Origin: Erigeron canadensis
Lineage: Eukaryota > Streptophyta > Magnoliopsida > Asterales > Asteraceae
NCBI RefSeq assembly: GCF_010389155.1
Contig: NC_057767.1
Location: forward strand, 24,935,723 to 24,999,722
Length of the DNA: 64,000 nt
Direction of reading: 5' to 3'
Position 1 is the first letter of the stretch. Each line of letters begins with the position of its first letter. Below, one piece after another: positions 1 to 11,687 of this stretch. A program made the position numbers and the translations under genes. The notes under the pieces were generated by a model, which had not been told where the DNA came from, ran no database searches, and worked only from the letters and a program-made list of their open reading frames with translations.

Positions 1-60
1 TCGATGCCACCACGTCACTGTCTTCGTCATCACCGCCGCATTGCGCGGGTACCATGCTCG
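1..60 (+). mobile_element. Helitron 3' end (partial, enters from left edge)
   Basis: The first 60 bases carry a GC-rich stretch (CACCGCCGCATTGCGCGGG) able to form a short hairpin, followed about 10 bases later by CTCG at 57-60 and then T at 61. The same arrangement ends a complete 396-bp Helitron on the minus strand at 41895-42290, so this is read as the 3' terminus of a related non-autonomous Helitron whose body lies outside the window. The terminal CTCG departs from the usual CTRR rule. Confidence 0.5.
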
Positions 61-360
61 TAAATAATAATATAAGTCTCACAAGTTGAGTTAGCGATTA
101 AAAATACTTGTAAATGCCTAACAATTTAACCATCAAGCCAACTAAATAATATTTGATCATGGAAATAGTATGAACACCTAGAAATAATTGTAAGTTCTTT
201 ATGTACATAAAAATGCTTGAATAATAATAAGAATATGTATGTATGTTTAATATAAATATAAGATTTACAACCAATGAGCCATGTAGTAAACTTAAAACAG
301 AAAAATACATATACATACACATATATACACATGGCATATATACATATGCATATACTAGGA
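61..360. other. AT-rich DNA with no recognisable gene
   Basis: The stretch is A/T-rich with many ATATAC-type repeats around 300-350. Its first ~30 bases are repeated almost exactly at 5398-5428. The short reading frames here are low-complexity (Tyr/Ile/Met rich) and are not credible genes. Confidence 0.5.
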
Positions 361-3300
361 TAAATAATCCACTAACATTACAAATAAACACAATATACTC
401 TTACAAACTATATACTTACAACCTATACATATATACAAATATACCTACAACATTTATATAAAAAAAAAGATGGAAACCCTCCAAATACCCCTAAAGAGGC
501 CGACCCCCTTCACACACACACACACTCCACATTTTGAATTTTTACTTCTTCCAACTCACTCTTGAAACTCACACAAAACACACTTCTCACACTTTACACC
601 TACTAGCCTTCATTCTCTCTCAAAGAAACTCTTCTCCTCTCCCTTTTCTCTTCTAAAGTTCGGCAGCCATATATCAAGAAAGAGGGGAGAAAAATCAACT
701 TAAACTTGTAATAATAATAAGGGTTTAGGTTAGATTAAACAAGGGTTACATTAAGCTACAAAGTAAGGGTTGTTTCAAGGTTTGAATAAGGGTTTATTGG
801 AGGTTAAAGGCCATGAAAATCTGCACCATTTTCATCACCAAAAAGTGTTCTTCAAGGGTATATATCTTCATCTCTTTACTAGTTTAATCTTGTTCTTGTT
901 TTTATTAAAAAGGTTTTATCAAAAGGTTATGTTTTCTTTATGTTTTCTCTTGAATATGCACTTGATGATGGCAAAGTTAATAGGATCTTTCTTTCCATGC
1001 TCATGCATGTTGAATCCATGAAGAAAGATCCAAGGATTTAACTAGTTTAAGACCCAAAAGTGTTGTTATGGATTAAATAGCTTGTAAAGTAGTTTTCCTT
1101 TGAAAGATGGTCATGTTTTTATATATTTTGAAGTATGAGTTTCTGGAAATTTGATAAAGATATGGACTTTTGTTGTTGGAAAGTTAGATCTATAAAAGTT
1201 AGCATGAAATGTGTTTCAAAAGTATAAAAGTCAAGTCATTTGATGCATGGCAATAACAAGCTCAAAAATCACCTTTTCGGTTCAAATAATCACTAACCGA
1301 AAGCACAAAATTACACATATCACACCACCACCACTCTCACGACTTGAATCATCAAAATATGATGCACTTTCTGGACAAAATGAAACAAGAGCAAAAATCC
1401 TTTTTGAAGTACCTAAATTGCTTAAGAAATGAGGCTTACGTTATTTCAGTAAACGATTTTTATGCTTAAAAGTCCTTAAATTACAAAGACACAAGAGAGG
1501 TTGAATTGATATAAATTTTTATTGATATAAGTTGCCTAAAAGGCCTGGGATTTTTGGACAAAAGCTTTTGTGGTGACTTGTAAGAATTTCTATGATTTAA
1601 TGAATTAAAATGGTAATTAAAAGGTATAAAAATTAATTAATAAATTGTGTAAATTATGAATCTGATCAAAACTACATAACTAATGATAAAAGTGACCAAA
1701 ACCTACTGGGGGAAAAATAATTATAAGCAAAGAAATAAGAACTATACAATTTAAAAGTAAATTATTTAGTAAAATCACTTATTAATCACTATTATCAAAT
1801 AATTAAATAGAAATACATAAATATAAGTATAAATCATAATATTATAAATCAAGAAGTATAAAAATCATTAAATAATCCATAAGTAATTATCCATGAATTT
1901 TAAAGATAATTTAAAAACTTAAAAATAATTATAAAGAATTATTTAACTAATAAATCAATAAAGTAAATAAATAATTAATTAAATAATATTAAATTAAATA
2001 AATAATTATAAATCAGTAAAAATATCAACATTAACATTATAAGAACACAAATGTCAAATGTTCTTATTAAACAAAGTATGCAATGGAAAATATATATAAA
2101 ACAAAGTTAAACTACCGAAATTTCAATAAACGTACAAAAATCGTATAAATGACCTTGATCACCAAATACTTTCCAACCAAAGGAGATGAACAACATAATG
2201 TACTTGAATACCATAATTAAACAACCAAAGATGGACAAGTCTACTAGCGTACATCTCATAATCTAGTTTACTAGTTCATGCAACACACACTTACGTTGTG
2301 TATATTGTGTATATTTTTGAATACCATGGTTTAGGCTTGCTTAAGGGGCGACACCACTAGGCACTCTCCACGCATTTGAACAGCTCTCTATCTCTCTCAA
2401 AACAAGTGAGTCATAGCCCCCTTTCAAACTACTTTATGTGTTTAACTATCGGGGTGAAAAACATGATATATAAATGAAATTTGCTTTTATATATATACAT
2501 ATATATAAAATGATTTTTGATAATATAATTATGAAATGAAGTTATATCGTATGTTTAATGTGCTAAATGTTATATGATGAGCTTGAGTTCTGTCAACCTG
2601 TTTTCTTTCAGTACACTACTATTTACTCCGAAAGCGGAGGCTTGTAGTTAGATAGTTGCGCAACTAGGATTCGTCCACCCACCCGGAGCGTAACGGTGGA
2701 AGTTTGGTTGCCTTTGTGACGACCTTCTCTTCCAGTCCGACCGGAGTGGAGCTCTAGCTACCTTAAATTAAATGGTCGTCTCCATGGCGCGACCCTATTT
2801 ATAAATAAAGCACTTGATTGACAGCTTGTGCTATGAAATGAATTAAAATGTTGTTTGGACATGAAAATGGTAGTAGTAGTGGCTCAAGCATCTTACTCAT
2901 CAAAAGTTATTGAAATTATGCCCGTGTGGTCAAATTAAATTTGATATATTGAATATATACTCGTGGTTAAATGATATTGATGTTAATATGAATAAATATT
3001 ATGAATTGAACATACGTTTTGGAAATGAATATTTGAAAGAATACTTGAAGGTTTTTATGACTTATTATCTTGAATATGGTTGGAATATAAATTGGTTATT
3101 AATTAAAAACCTATGAACTCACTCAACTCTCATACTTGACACTTTTTCTTCATGCTTTTCAGGTTTAGAGCATTAGGTTCGTAACTTGGACCGCCTTATG
3201 GATTGTACTTGCTTGTTATTCGGTTGACTTGTAATGCGAACAATTTGTTTTTCATTTATGGATTATGGTTATGTAATGGATTCTAAAACGTTATCTTGAA

Positions 3301-3418
3301 CTTGTTGTCTTTGATTTCGAATGATATTTAAAACTTGATGTTGATGTTTTATCTCTAAATCTTTTGTACCATGTCGTTCTGTGATACTTCGTGTTTCCGC
3401 CTTAGTCGGGGTGTTCCA
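361..3418 (+). repeat. Tekay-like Ty3/gypsy 5' LTR, copy 1
   Basis: This long terminal repeat aligns from end to end with 16063-19863 and in part with 37390-40396. Its right end reads GTGTTCCA, a mutated form of the GTGTTACA that ends the other two copies, and lies a few bases before a tRNA-iMet-type primer-binding site. The left edge is set only by where similarity to copy 2 begins; a clear TG start was not found, so the true LTR may begin a little further left. Compared with copy 2 it lacks about 440 bp (the counterpart of 17345-17787) and carries only one copy of a ~434-bp unit that is tandemly duplicated there. Small ORFs inside it are chance. Confidence 0.75.
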
Positions 3419-3424
3419 GAAAAA

Positions 3425-3438
3425 TGGTATCAAGAGCC
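3425..3438 (+). promoter_or_regulatory. Primer-binding site (tRNA-iMet type), copy 1
   Basis: TGGTATCAAGAGCC lies a few bases after the LTR end. It matches the common plant primer-binding site TGGTATCAGAGC, complementary to the 3' end of initiator tRNA-Met, with one extra A. The same site follows the LTR at 19870 and 40403. Confidence 0.8.
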
Positions 3439-3943
3439 AAGGTTATAGAGAATTTTTGCTATAACCTACGTATTTTCAAAACGAGTCGAATATTTCTTAA
3501 ACAATTGAGTTGATTATTAAGTATTCTTGTTTTACTTATGCATAGCCTGATCAACTATGCCTAATTAAAAATTTAATATGGAATGATCGAAATGGTTGTT
3601 TAAGGAATATTCAAAATGAGTCTTTTGAAAATAAAGCTTTAAAACGATTCTTGGTGCAAAACATACATAACCAAATCCAATGTTTGCATTACTTATCATA
3701 GCCCTTAGTTAATAACCCCACTTGGCTAGTATTACTTTGCCTATTTAGATATAATACACAAGAGCTATGCACAAGTTAAATTCTAGTCATTTCGTTGATT
3801 ATATATGGTTATGCGAGCCGTGAGTGTCGAGTTGATCGTTAGTAGTTTTGGCATACGTCGGTTCTGAATGGTCATGTCATTGCTCGGTCGTGAAGCTTGG
3901 GAGTCGTCATTTTATGTTTTATGTAACTTATGTAGGAAACGAT

Positions 3944-4579
3944 ATGTCACAAAGAAGCGGAACATCAAGATCTCCCGGACACGCAGGATACATTTATGCG
4001 TTTGTAGACATGGTCCGTGAAAGGCAAGAGAGACAAGAGAGCGAGGAAACGGAGCCCACAATGGACTCCCAACAGCCCTCACGACAAGAGGAGGAGTCCG
4101 AACCAATGGAGGACCCGTCAAACGGTGATGCTAGGAGCGTTGCCTCTAGCCAACCCGTACGCCGCTCGCCCTCACCAAGACAAAATGTGGCGATGAATGT
4201 AGGTGATGGGCGATTTCCAGCCCATGACCCACACTTCCACCCGCGCCTCCCTCACCATCATCCTTTTCACTTCGGCCCAAGACATGGAGAAGACCTCCCA
4301 CGTCCCGTTTTTGGGGTACCACCTCCAGCTCCTATGGGAATGACACGGGAGGAGAGAGATCGAGTGTGGGGCATTGCCAATGGCTTACGTGATGCAAGGG
4401 TTCGGGTGAGAACACAAGAGGTGATGATGGAAAGGGCGTTGGGAATAATGCGCCAAACGGGAGATGAAGCGGGGATGGCTATAGATGGAATACGCCGAAT
4501 CAACGAAGTGATTTTCATGATGGGATGCGTTCTTGCAGCCCTTTGCTCCATTGTTGTGGCTCTTGTGCTTAGGAAATGA
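3944..4579 (+). CDS. Retrotransposon leader ORF with C-terminal membrane anchor, copy 1
   Basis: A protein of about 211 residues. I choose the ATG at 3944 because it follows a splice-acceptor-like TGTAG and the same ATG is present in copy 3; a longer frame opens at 3848. The order is: an acidic Arg/Glu-rich N-terminal part, a Pro/Ser-rich part (PVRRSPSPRQ), a His/Pro-rich part, a conserved helix-forming block (REERDRVWGIANGLRDARVR), then a hydrophobic segment of about 20 residues (VIFMMGCVLAALCSIVVALV) ending LRK, which looks like a tail anchor. The frame is also open in copy 2 at similar length although neighbouring pol is broken. It does not look like capsid, and no zinc knuckle is present. 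It sits between primer site and gag, so it is an extra leader ORF or a separated N-terminal Gag part; the function is unknown. Confidence 0.6.
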   Translation: MSQRSGTSRSPGHAGYIYAFVDMVRERQERQESEETEPTMDSQQPSRQEEESEPMEDPSNGDARSVASSQPVRRSPSPRQNVAMNVGDGRFPAHDPHFHPRLPHHHPFHFGPRHGEDLPRPVFGVPPPAPMGMTREERDRVWGIANGLRDARVRVRTQEVMMERALGIMRQTGDEAGMAIDGIRRINEVIFMMGCVLAALCSIVVALVLRK

Positions 4580-5000
4580 CCCTAAGGATGTTTTATTCAT
4601 AAACTTATTCGGTAGACCAATGTTTGTACTTTGTTATGGTTTTCTTGAACTTGTTTGTGGTTGTGTGACTATGATCACATGTTTGTTGGCATATGGCAAT
4701 TTTGTAAACTGATATTGGATTATTGGAATGAAAGCTTGATGCCTTTTCACTATTATATGATGTGTTAATCTCTATATGTTATAGTTATGCTTGTTGCAAA
4801 GTGAAAGTTACAGCAGGAAATTAGATCTGACCATTTTTGGTAGAACGGCCATATCTGGAGTTCTGTTTGGTCTTTTGACCTGATTCCAGTTGGAGGTGAA
4901 ACTTAACTCATGGGGCTACATTTTATTATTTTATGAGTTTTGCCCAGTTCGTCCATCTTGAGCCACATTTTTCGTGCTTCAAGTTCGTACACAGATTTTG
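4580..5000 (+). mobile_element. Internal spacer of Tekay-like copy 1
   Basis: Similarity to copy 2 continues past the leader ORF to about 4705 (counterpart 21341). Copy 2 then jumps straight to zinc-knuckle coding sequence, while this copy runs into non-coding spacer. No gag, pol or matching 3' LTR follows, so copy 1 is a truncated element. The boundary near 5000 is approximate. Confidence 0.5.
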
Positions 5001-5501
5001 GAAAAATCTGTCTAACAACCCAAAAATAAGATTGACATGTTTTAAGCTTACCCAACATTTGTAATTCATAATGATAAGTAGGTTGTGATTAAAGGAAGGA
5101 AAATGAATTTAGAAATATATGTATACCTATGCATACAAACGAGGCCTTTTTACACTAATTAAACTCACAATCTATATGACATTGGGACCTGACCACGCTA
5201 CAACAGTAACAACCTTACTTTTTAAATATTATATACGTGTTAGTTAGATTGTTTACGATCCCGCAAGCCATAGTTATACTTAAAGCTAGTAGATAATGCC
5301 CCTAAATTAGTAATCTAAAGCTATTGATTAGTTCTAAATTCAATTTAATAAAACACCATTGAACAAATTTTTTTTATTAATGTTCAATCAAGTTATTAAA
5401 TAATAATATAAGTCTCACAAGTTGAGATAACGATAAATTTTTAGGTGTTAGATATTTATAAGTATACAAATTAATGATAATTTAAAAAAAAACTAATTTA
5501 G
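5001..5501. other. AT-rich sequence upstream of the MULE gene
   Basis: No gene was seen. The stretch holds the second copy of the ~30-bp direct repeat (5398-5428, also at 61-91) and ends in an acceptor-like AATTTAG just before the first visible MULE exon. Any earlier exon of that gene is missing or unrecognised. Confidence 0.4.
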
Positions 5502-8500
5502 GTGTTCGATTCACACGAAGAATTGTTCAACTGGGCCAAAAGTACAGGATTGCAGCTTGGTTATGTGTTAATCAAACGACGAACAAATTCCAACTTAGCT
5601 GGTGTAAAAAATAAAGTGACGATAGTCTGTAATCTTTCTGGGAAAATGGATGATAGGATAGGCGAGCTCGTTAAAAAGACACTTAAATGTCAGTGCCCCT
5701 TTAGATTAATCGGCCGTTTGACTGATGATGGTTGGAGGGTAACCGTTGTAGACGACACACATAATCACTATCCAGCTGAGAATCTGGAGGGTTACGCGTA
5801 CGCAAGAAGGTTGACTGAAGAGGAGAGATCATTTCTGGAAGATGAATATCATCGCGGTACTACGCCCCGTAAGATGTTAAAGCTATTGAAAGAAAATTTT
5901 TCAGGAAACTTGACCCGCAGTGATGACATTTACAATTTCCAAAAAGCTATGCGGAAGAAGGCGGCCGAAAAACATGGGAACACTCCAATGCAGGTATATT
6001 ATATCAAATTTACATATCTTTTTATTTATTTACTATGATAGAGTATCTGAAACGACATATGTACGCCATATTGTTCAAACGAAACAGGTTATGTTCAGTT
6101 TGCTTAAGGAGCATAATTACTTGTATTATCATACAACAAAGAGTGTATCTGGTCAGTTGGAGAATCTGTTTTTTATACATCCGACATCATTTAAGTTGTG
6201 GCGTGCATTTCCTTATGTTATCCAAATAGACGCCACGTACAAAACTAATTTGTACAACATGCCGTTGGTCGAGATCGTTGGTGTCACTCCAACAAACAGG
6301 ACCTTTAGCATATCATATGCGTTTATCATAAGCGAACAAGAGCATAATTATAGATGGGTGTTGGAGTGTTTGAAGTAGACGTTAGGTGAAGGGTTTGCTG
6401 TGCGCGTGGTACTCATGGACAGGGATCTGGTGTTAATGAAAGCATGCAAAATCGTTATGCCTGAAGCATACCATTTACTGTGTAGAGTGCACATATGGAG
6501 GAACATAGACAAATTTAGCATGCCATCGTTAAAAGGGGAAGGGAAATGGGGGCTTTTTTACGGATGGTGGAAAAAACTTTACGAGTCCCGCACACTAGAA
6601 GAGTACACCAACGATTTATCAGATTTAAAAGAGAAGATGGGTCCCCGTTTAGACAGTAAGTGAAGTGCTTTTGAAGTTTTTTATTTTTTAATTTTTGGTA
6701 AATCACATATACCCACACAAGCTAATTAAATGTTAAATTGACAGAGGTTTACAAGTACCTGCAGAAGGAGTGGCTTTTCCCATACAAGGAAAAGTTTGTG
6801 TCCTTTTGGGTCGATCAGCACCTCAACTACCGCAACTACACTACCAACAGAGTTGAGGCTGAGCATTCACTCCTCAAGTCCGAGTTGCAGGGGAGATGTA
6901 CATTTCAAAGAATAATTCAATGTGTTAATGATATCCTCCTCGGACAAGATACAGAAATCAAGGGCCAACTGGAGGAAAGCAGGATTTATAGAGCTGGTAA
7001 ACACAACTACCCATGTTTAAAAGACCTGCTTTGTGTTGTATCTATGACAGCTCTTGATATGATGGTCGATGAAATTAAACGATTAAAAAATGAGATCGGA
7101 AAAGACTTAATTGCGGGTGTAAGGTGTGGATTAGTTGTGGCCTTCCATGTGCCTGCTGTCTAGCTGCGTACATGCATTGCAGTAAGTTTATTGAAATATA
7201 GGTAATTCATGTTTTTTTTTTGGTAAATGCATAAATATTGTAAATATTTTTCGTCAAAAATGTAGACAAACGTGTTAAGGTGCATAATATAAATGACTTT
7301 TGGAGAAAGCTAGACCTGACACCGTCAACATGTCTACCGGACAACGATCATCGAAAAGACTCTGACGATGACGAAGCTATTGACGAATTAGTAGAGGATG
7401 TTAAAGTCCAGTTTAAGGATCAACCGAAGTCAAATCGCAAAAACTGGATTTCTAAATTAAAAGACATCGTCTATTTGGGGAGAATGAAAATCAAGGACCC
7501 TTCTGTTATTAAAAATAAACGTGGAAGACCAATCGGGTCAAAGAAAAATATACCTCAAGTATGTCGGATCATAATTCGAACTACAGTTAATTAATTGATT
7601 TTTTTATTTTTTTATTTTATTTTTATTTTTATTTTTTTTGTAATTGCCCCCTATTTGTTAGTATACTTGTAAGTGTAATTAATTTTTTTTTTTTTTTTGC
7701 AGGCGCCCGAACATAACAGACCAGCGACAAACACAGCACCCTCCGGTCTCAAAAATCCAAGATACCCAGTCCATGGGGGAGTTCTCCGATCAATTTTCGC
7801 AGCCGTCATGTGCATTTGGAGAAGGCCAGTATGCGAGACACAGTGAATACATGAGCACACAATCACGTTTTTTCGAAGAAACGGAAAGTCAATTACAATC
7901 ACCTCAAAGTCGGAGACAGAGTGATCATGTGGGCACTAGTTCTTTTTTCGCAGAAACACAATCACATTTCTTCAATGAAATTGAAAGCCAACCACAATCA
8001 CCTCAAAGTGGGAGGCACAATGATCATGTGGGAACCAGTTCAAATTGGGCTCAAAGCCAGCCCGAATGGGGTCAAATTGGGAGACAAAGTAATTATGTGG
8101 GCCTATTAATGAACGTGCCAGACAATGTAGACGAACCATATAACAAAGTATTATGGGGTCAAAGTGGTAGGCAGAGTGGGTATGTGGGTTACGAGTTTAA
8201 CATCCCGGGAAATACAGATTCCTTTGGCGAACCTTATAACAAACTATACTGGGGACAAAGTGGCAGACATAGTTCGTATGTGGGTAGCGATTCACGTTTC
8301 GCAGACACACAAAGTTATTTCGGAGACCAGAATAACCAAACACAAGAAGAAACATATAGCTTTGTTGATCGGTTATTCTCGACACCCATTACACAGAATA
8401 CACAAAATCCACTGAACAACCCTGAACCGTTTACACACAACTTTTTCCAGAGTGAGTCAACATCGTTTGACATGAGTCATTACTTAGGTCAGCTCCCTAA

Positions 8501-9101
8501 GTTCTATCAAAGATACGTTGTCAATATAAAAAATGTACAGTCTGATGGTAACTGTGGGTTTCGGGCACTGGCTGTTGCTTTGGGTGAAAACGAGCAAAAA
8601 TTCGAGTGGATTCGCAAACTAATGCTAGAGGAGTATGAGTCCAGGCGCGGATACTATGAGGGTGCATTCGCTGGTGACGCTAAACACATACACACTTTGC
8701 TATCAATGTCTTATCCAAATGGTCGCCCACAAGATTACTGGATGATGAATCCATATTGCGCTATGCTTCTGTCTAATGCGTCGGGTGTAATAATTAGCTG
8801 TTTAAGTCTAGAGGAGAACATCACATGTTTTCCTTTTTGGAAGGGGCCAGGCGAGCTATACATAGACGACCTGATATGCATTGCCCTGGTATCGGGGTCG
8901 ACACATTTTGTTACGGTTTTTTTAGATAAGGACTGCCCAATGCCTTACACCTCAGCTTGGGGACATGATAAACCTTGGGGACATGATAAACCTGCATCGC
9001 AGGCCTGGGTAAGACATCCGAAGTACAAAGACCGTTTGGCTGAGTACCACAGACACATTCAAGCTAATAAGGCACCTACGGGATATGAGATCCTTGAATA
9101 G
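5502..9101 (+). pseudogene. MULE transposase with FAR1 finger, SWIM, AT-hook and OTU protease domain (decayed)
   Basis: A Mutator-like transposase gene read over about five exons: 5502-5993, ~6047-6656, ~6745-7187, ~7269-7559 and 7703-9101. Exon 1 has a FAR1/WRKY-GCM1-type zinc finger (CQCPFR ... DDTHNHYP). Exon 2 carries the MULE core (VIQIDATYKTNLYNMPLVEI, then LMDRDLVLMKA and LLCRVHIWRN). Exon 3 has NRVEAEHSLLK and a SWIM finger (CGCKVW..CGLPCAC) readable only after a frameshift near 7115. Exon 4 ends with an AT-hook (KRGRPIGSKK). Exon 5 holds short repeats and then an OTU cysteine-protease fold (DGNCGFRAL, distal His in STHFVTVFL). An in-frame TAG at 6376-6378 falls where Trp is usual, so the copy is probably inactive. 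The usual initiating exon is not visible. The transposase would cut and join the element's inverted ends; the OTU domain suggests deubiquitinase activity, which is inference. Confidence 0.75.
7703..9101 (+). CDS. Last MULE exon: GRQSxYVG repeats plus OTU domain
   Basis: An open exon of about 466 codons following a TTTGCAG acceptor; the frame is open from the acceptor, so an internal ATG at 7773 need not be the start. The first half is Gln/Ser-rich and holds five degenerate copies of a motif ending (S/I)GR(Q/H)SxYVG (around 7905-8290), the last ones within WGQSGRQSGYVG-like units. The second half is an OTU-type cysteine protease with catalytic Asp-Gly-Asn-Cys near 8546 and a His in the last third. 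A six-residue unit WGHDKP is duplicated near 8960-8985. This exon lacks stops while the upstream exons carry them, so it may be the youngest-decaying part or be expressed separately; that is inference. Confidence 0.65.
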
Positions 9102-9443
9102 TTTATTTATATCGTATAATTATTTGTTTGTAATTCTTTAACGTATGTAATAATAGTTATTATAAGTAATAGATATAGTTGATGTATTTTTTTACTTATA
9201 TTTGTTATGATGATTACTAATAATAGTTGACGTATTCTATAGCTATCTTTGATGTTTTTGTTATTATTTATTTATATAGATTAGGCATTTTTCTTTTTTA
9301 CGTTTTTTTTGGTTATTATGAGCAACATCATCAACACATCCGAAAAGATAAATACATATACACCACAAACATAATTCATACGATACAAAATATATTGTTT
9401 ATAACCAGAAAATACATCATCGCTCTCATCATCATCATCATCA
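9102..9443. other. Spacer between convergent genes
   Basis: AT-rich intergenic DNA between the 3' ends of the MULE gene (+) and the convergent gene (-). It contains a CAT trinucleotide repeat at about 9424-9448. No gene was seen. Confidence 0.5.
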
Positions 9444-9989
9444 TCATCCAAATTGACATGATACGATCCGACAGAATTGAGGGGCTGTGGGAAGCTGCTG
9501 GGACGGATGAGGAGGAAAAGGAGTATGTGCATAAATAGCATAGTTAAATAATTTCTCAAATAAGGAGGAATTCTGGCTAGTCTGAGGTGGGTCATTGTTC
9601 AAGTCGAATGATGCACGTGGCTGTCCTTCTGTAAGATGCGTATAGTCATACGCCTGGGTACCCATATGCCTGATGACCCGCCCTATGCCTCGACGATGCC
9701 CCGCCCGGGGTCCCCGCACATCCATGACAATGTCAGGATCTGGTGTTGGAACGGGGTCCTGTTCAGCCTCCTCCTTCTTCTTCTTGAGCTGAGACTGTAA
9801 AAAACGTTACATTATACATAAGGTTGATTAATTAACATTTAATACTAAAAAATATAAACTTACATGTATTTCTTCAGCCATGGGGTGTTCCCATTTTTTA
9901 TCCTTCTTCTTCTTGTGCTTAATCTCGAACAAATCCACCAAGTCCACGTCCTGGTTATTTTCAATCTGTAAACACATCAATTTATCATA

Positions 9990-10171
9990 AGACATATACA
10001 TTCTTTAACTTATACTTTTAAAAACAAGTATATATATTTAATACATATATATCATAAGAAATATACATTCTTTAACTTATACTTTTAAACACAAGTATTT
10101 ATATTTAATACATATAGATCATAAGAAATATACATTTTTTTAACTTATACTTTTAAACACAAGTATATATA
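9990..10171. repeat. Tandem ~60-bp AT-rich array, left part
   Basis: About three copies of a unit containing TTTAATACATATATATCATA and ACTTATACTTTTAAACACAA. The array continues at 13240-13390, beyond the inserted Helitron, so it was one array inside intron 3 of the minus-strand gene before the insertion. Confidence 0.8.
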
Positions 10172-10771
10172 TCTTTCTATTTGATAAAAGCCTTTAAACA
10201 GCTTACACGTGGCAGCATGCCACCTTTCCAATATCCCTTTCTTTTAAAAAAATATAATACGGAGTATATCTTTTTTTTTTTTTTTTTTCTCTTCTTCATC
10301 TATCTTTACCCAACTTTTATTGAAAAAAAAACTTCCATCTTCAATCCATGGATTCATAGATTATCCAGCTTTGCTCAATGATAATTATATTGCAGCTTTT
10401 TTTTTTTTATTATAGAGATTAATGAGGTTTAGTGAAGAAGATATATACAGTTGTCTTGAACTTTTAGTTTACTGGTTAGTATTGATCCATATTTTTTATT
10501 AATTGTTTCATATTTGTGATTTTATTTTTATCGATTAGGTTTTTTTATATCATAAATCCACCTATTTCAATTTTCATTGTGAATGTAGAACAAAATATTG
10601 AAGCACATCAAGTGTTTGTTAAAATGTTAGTGATAAATTTATCTTACTTTAGTTCATTTTTTCCAATGGGTATTTAAACCAAATGAGATTGTTTTCTGTT
10701 AAGGTTATGTTATTAGGATAGTAAATATTATAACTCATGGTGATGTTTAGTCTTCAAATTTAGACTGAATT

Positions 10772-11240
10772 TGGTTGTTTCTACCATGCTTGCACCAAAT
10801 GCTTAAAAAAAGTTGATGGTCGTTACAAACTGGTTGATGAAGATTCCAATGATGAGGGTGTTGTAGGTTTAAATGTGGTGATTACAGTGTCATAACTAAT
10901 GTTTATCCGAACTAATAATCATATTAGTTCTCTTATTTGTTTAATTAGTTTGCACTTACTCCACTAATTTTGGTTATACAATTTTGGACATTTCACAACA
11001 ATGGGTTAAAAACTAATGTTCTATTAAAATTAAGGATTAAGATTCAGCTTTGTGTTCAAGATGCTACAGGTTTCATCTCATGTGTTCTATTTGAGCGTGA
11101 TGTGGCCGGTTATGTCCACAAGCCGGCTTCCCAGTTGATCAGCAATCCTAACTGTTTAGATTGTTTTTCTAGGAACTGGTTCAGCTTACTATTAGGTAGT
11201 GGAATTGTGGTGAAGGAACGCTGCCTAGCTAAAACCAAGG
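10772..11240 (+). pseudogene. Replication protein A (RPA70-like) fragment in Helitron
   Basis: Two exon-like stretches. 10772-10897 reads as a zinc-finger piece (FYHACTKCLKKVDGRYK), like the C-terminal finger of RPA70. 10963-11238 reads KIQLCVQDATGFISCVLFER followed by VHKPASQLI, the OB-fold of the single-stranded-DNA-binding subunit. A donor-like AAGGTAAG follows at 11237. Autonomous plant Helitrons often carry RPA-like genes, so this may be the remains of the element's own RPA rather than a host capture. Confidence 0.6.
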
Positions 11241-11687
11241 TAAGTCTATGCATGAAACCAAGCTTATTTACCTTTATATATACCGTTAGAGCAAAGACAT
11301 CCATGTTTGCAAGGTGTTTAGTAGTCAATAGTATGCAGCTTCTCTTAGGTCTGTGAAAAAATAATTGTGGCTAGCTTAGAGCCTAGCTCAAAAGTTTTAC
11401 TGACCCTTTTAACTGCTCTTCTTTCGCTATCATTTACAAAATTGCAGAGCAAATAAACAAAACATATGTAAAGGGGATCCAAATATACATGACCATTTCA
11501 CATTATCTTTTTTTTCATAAAATAAGTAGTCATTGTGGCACCATTAGCCATCTTTGAGCTGGAAACTATGGTGTAGTAGTAGCACGAAGTCTGTTGTGTT
11601 CTGGCCATATAATGTTGCTTTACTGTTTCTTTAGCTTTAAGTTATTGAGATGCTCTAATGTATAATAGGATTTGCTGTAGGAAACTT

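Noticed and set aside
104..120. TGTAAATGCC at 109 as the LTR start of copy 1
   Set aside because: It would pair with the TTACA end, but copy 2 shows no matching sequence left of the shared region and no target duplication was found.
98..461. Overlapping short frames rich in Tyr/Ile/Met
   Set aside because: They arise from ATATAC-type low-complexity DNA, lie on both strands and show no domain pattern.
9227..9595. Frames with poly-Ile or poly-Asp runs
   Set aside because: They come from the CAT microsatellite between two convergent genes.
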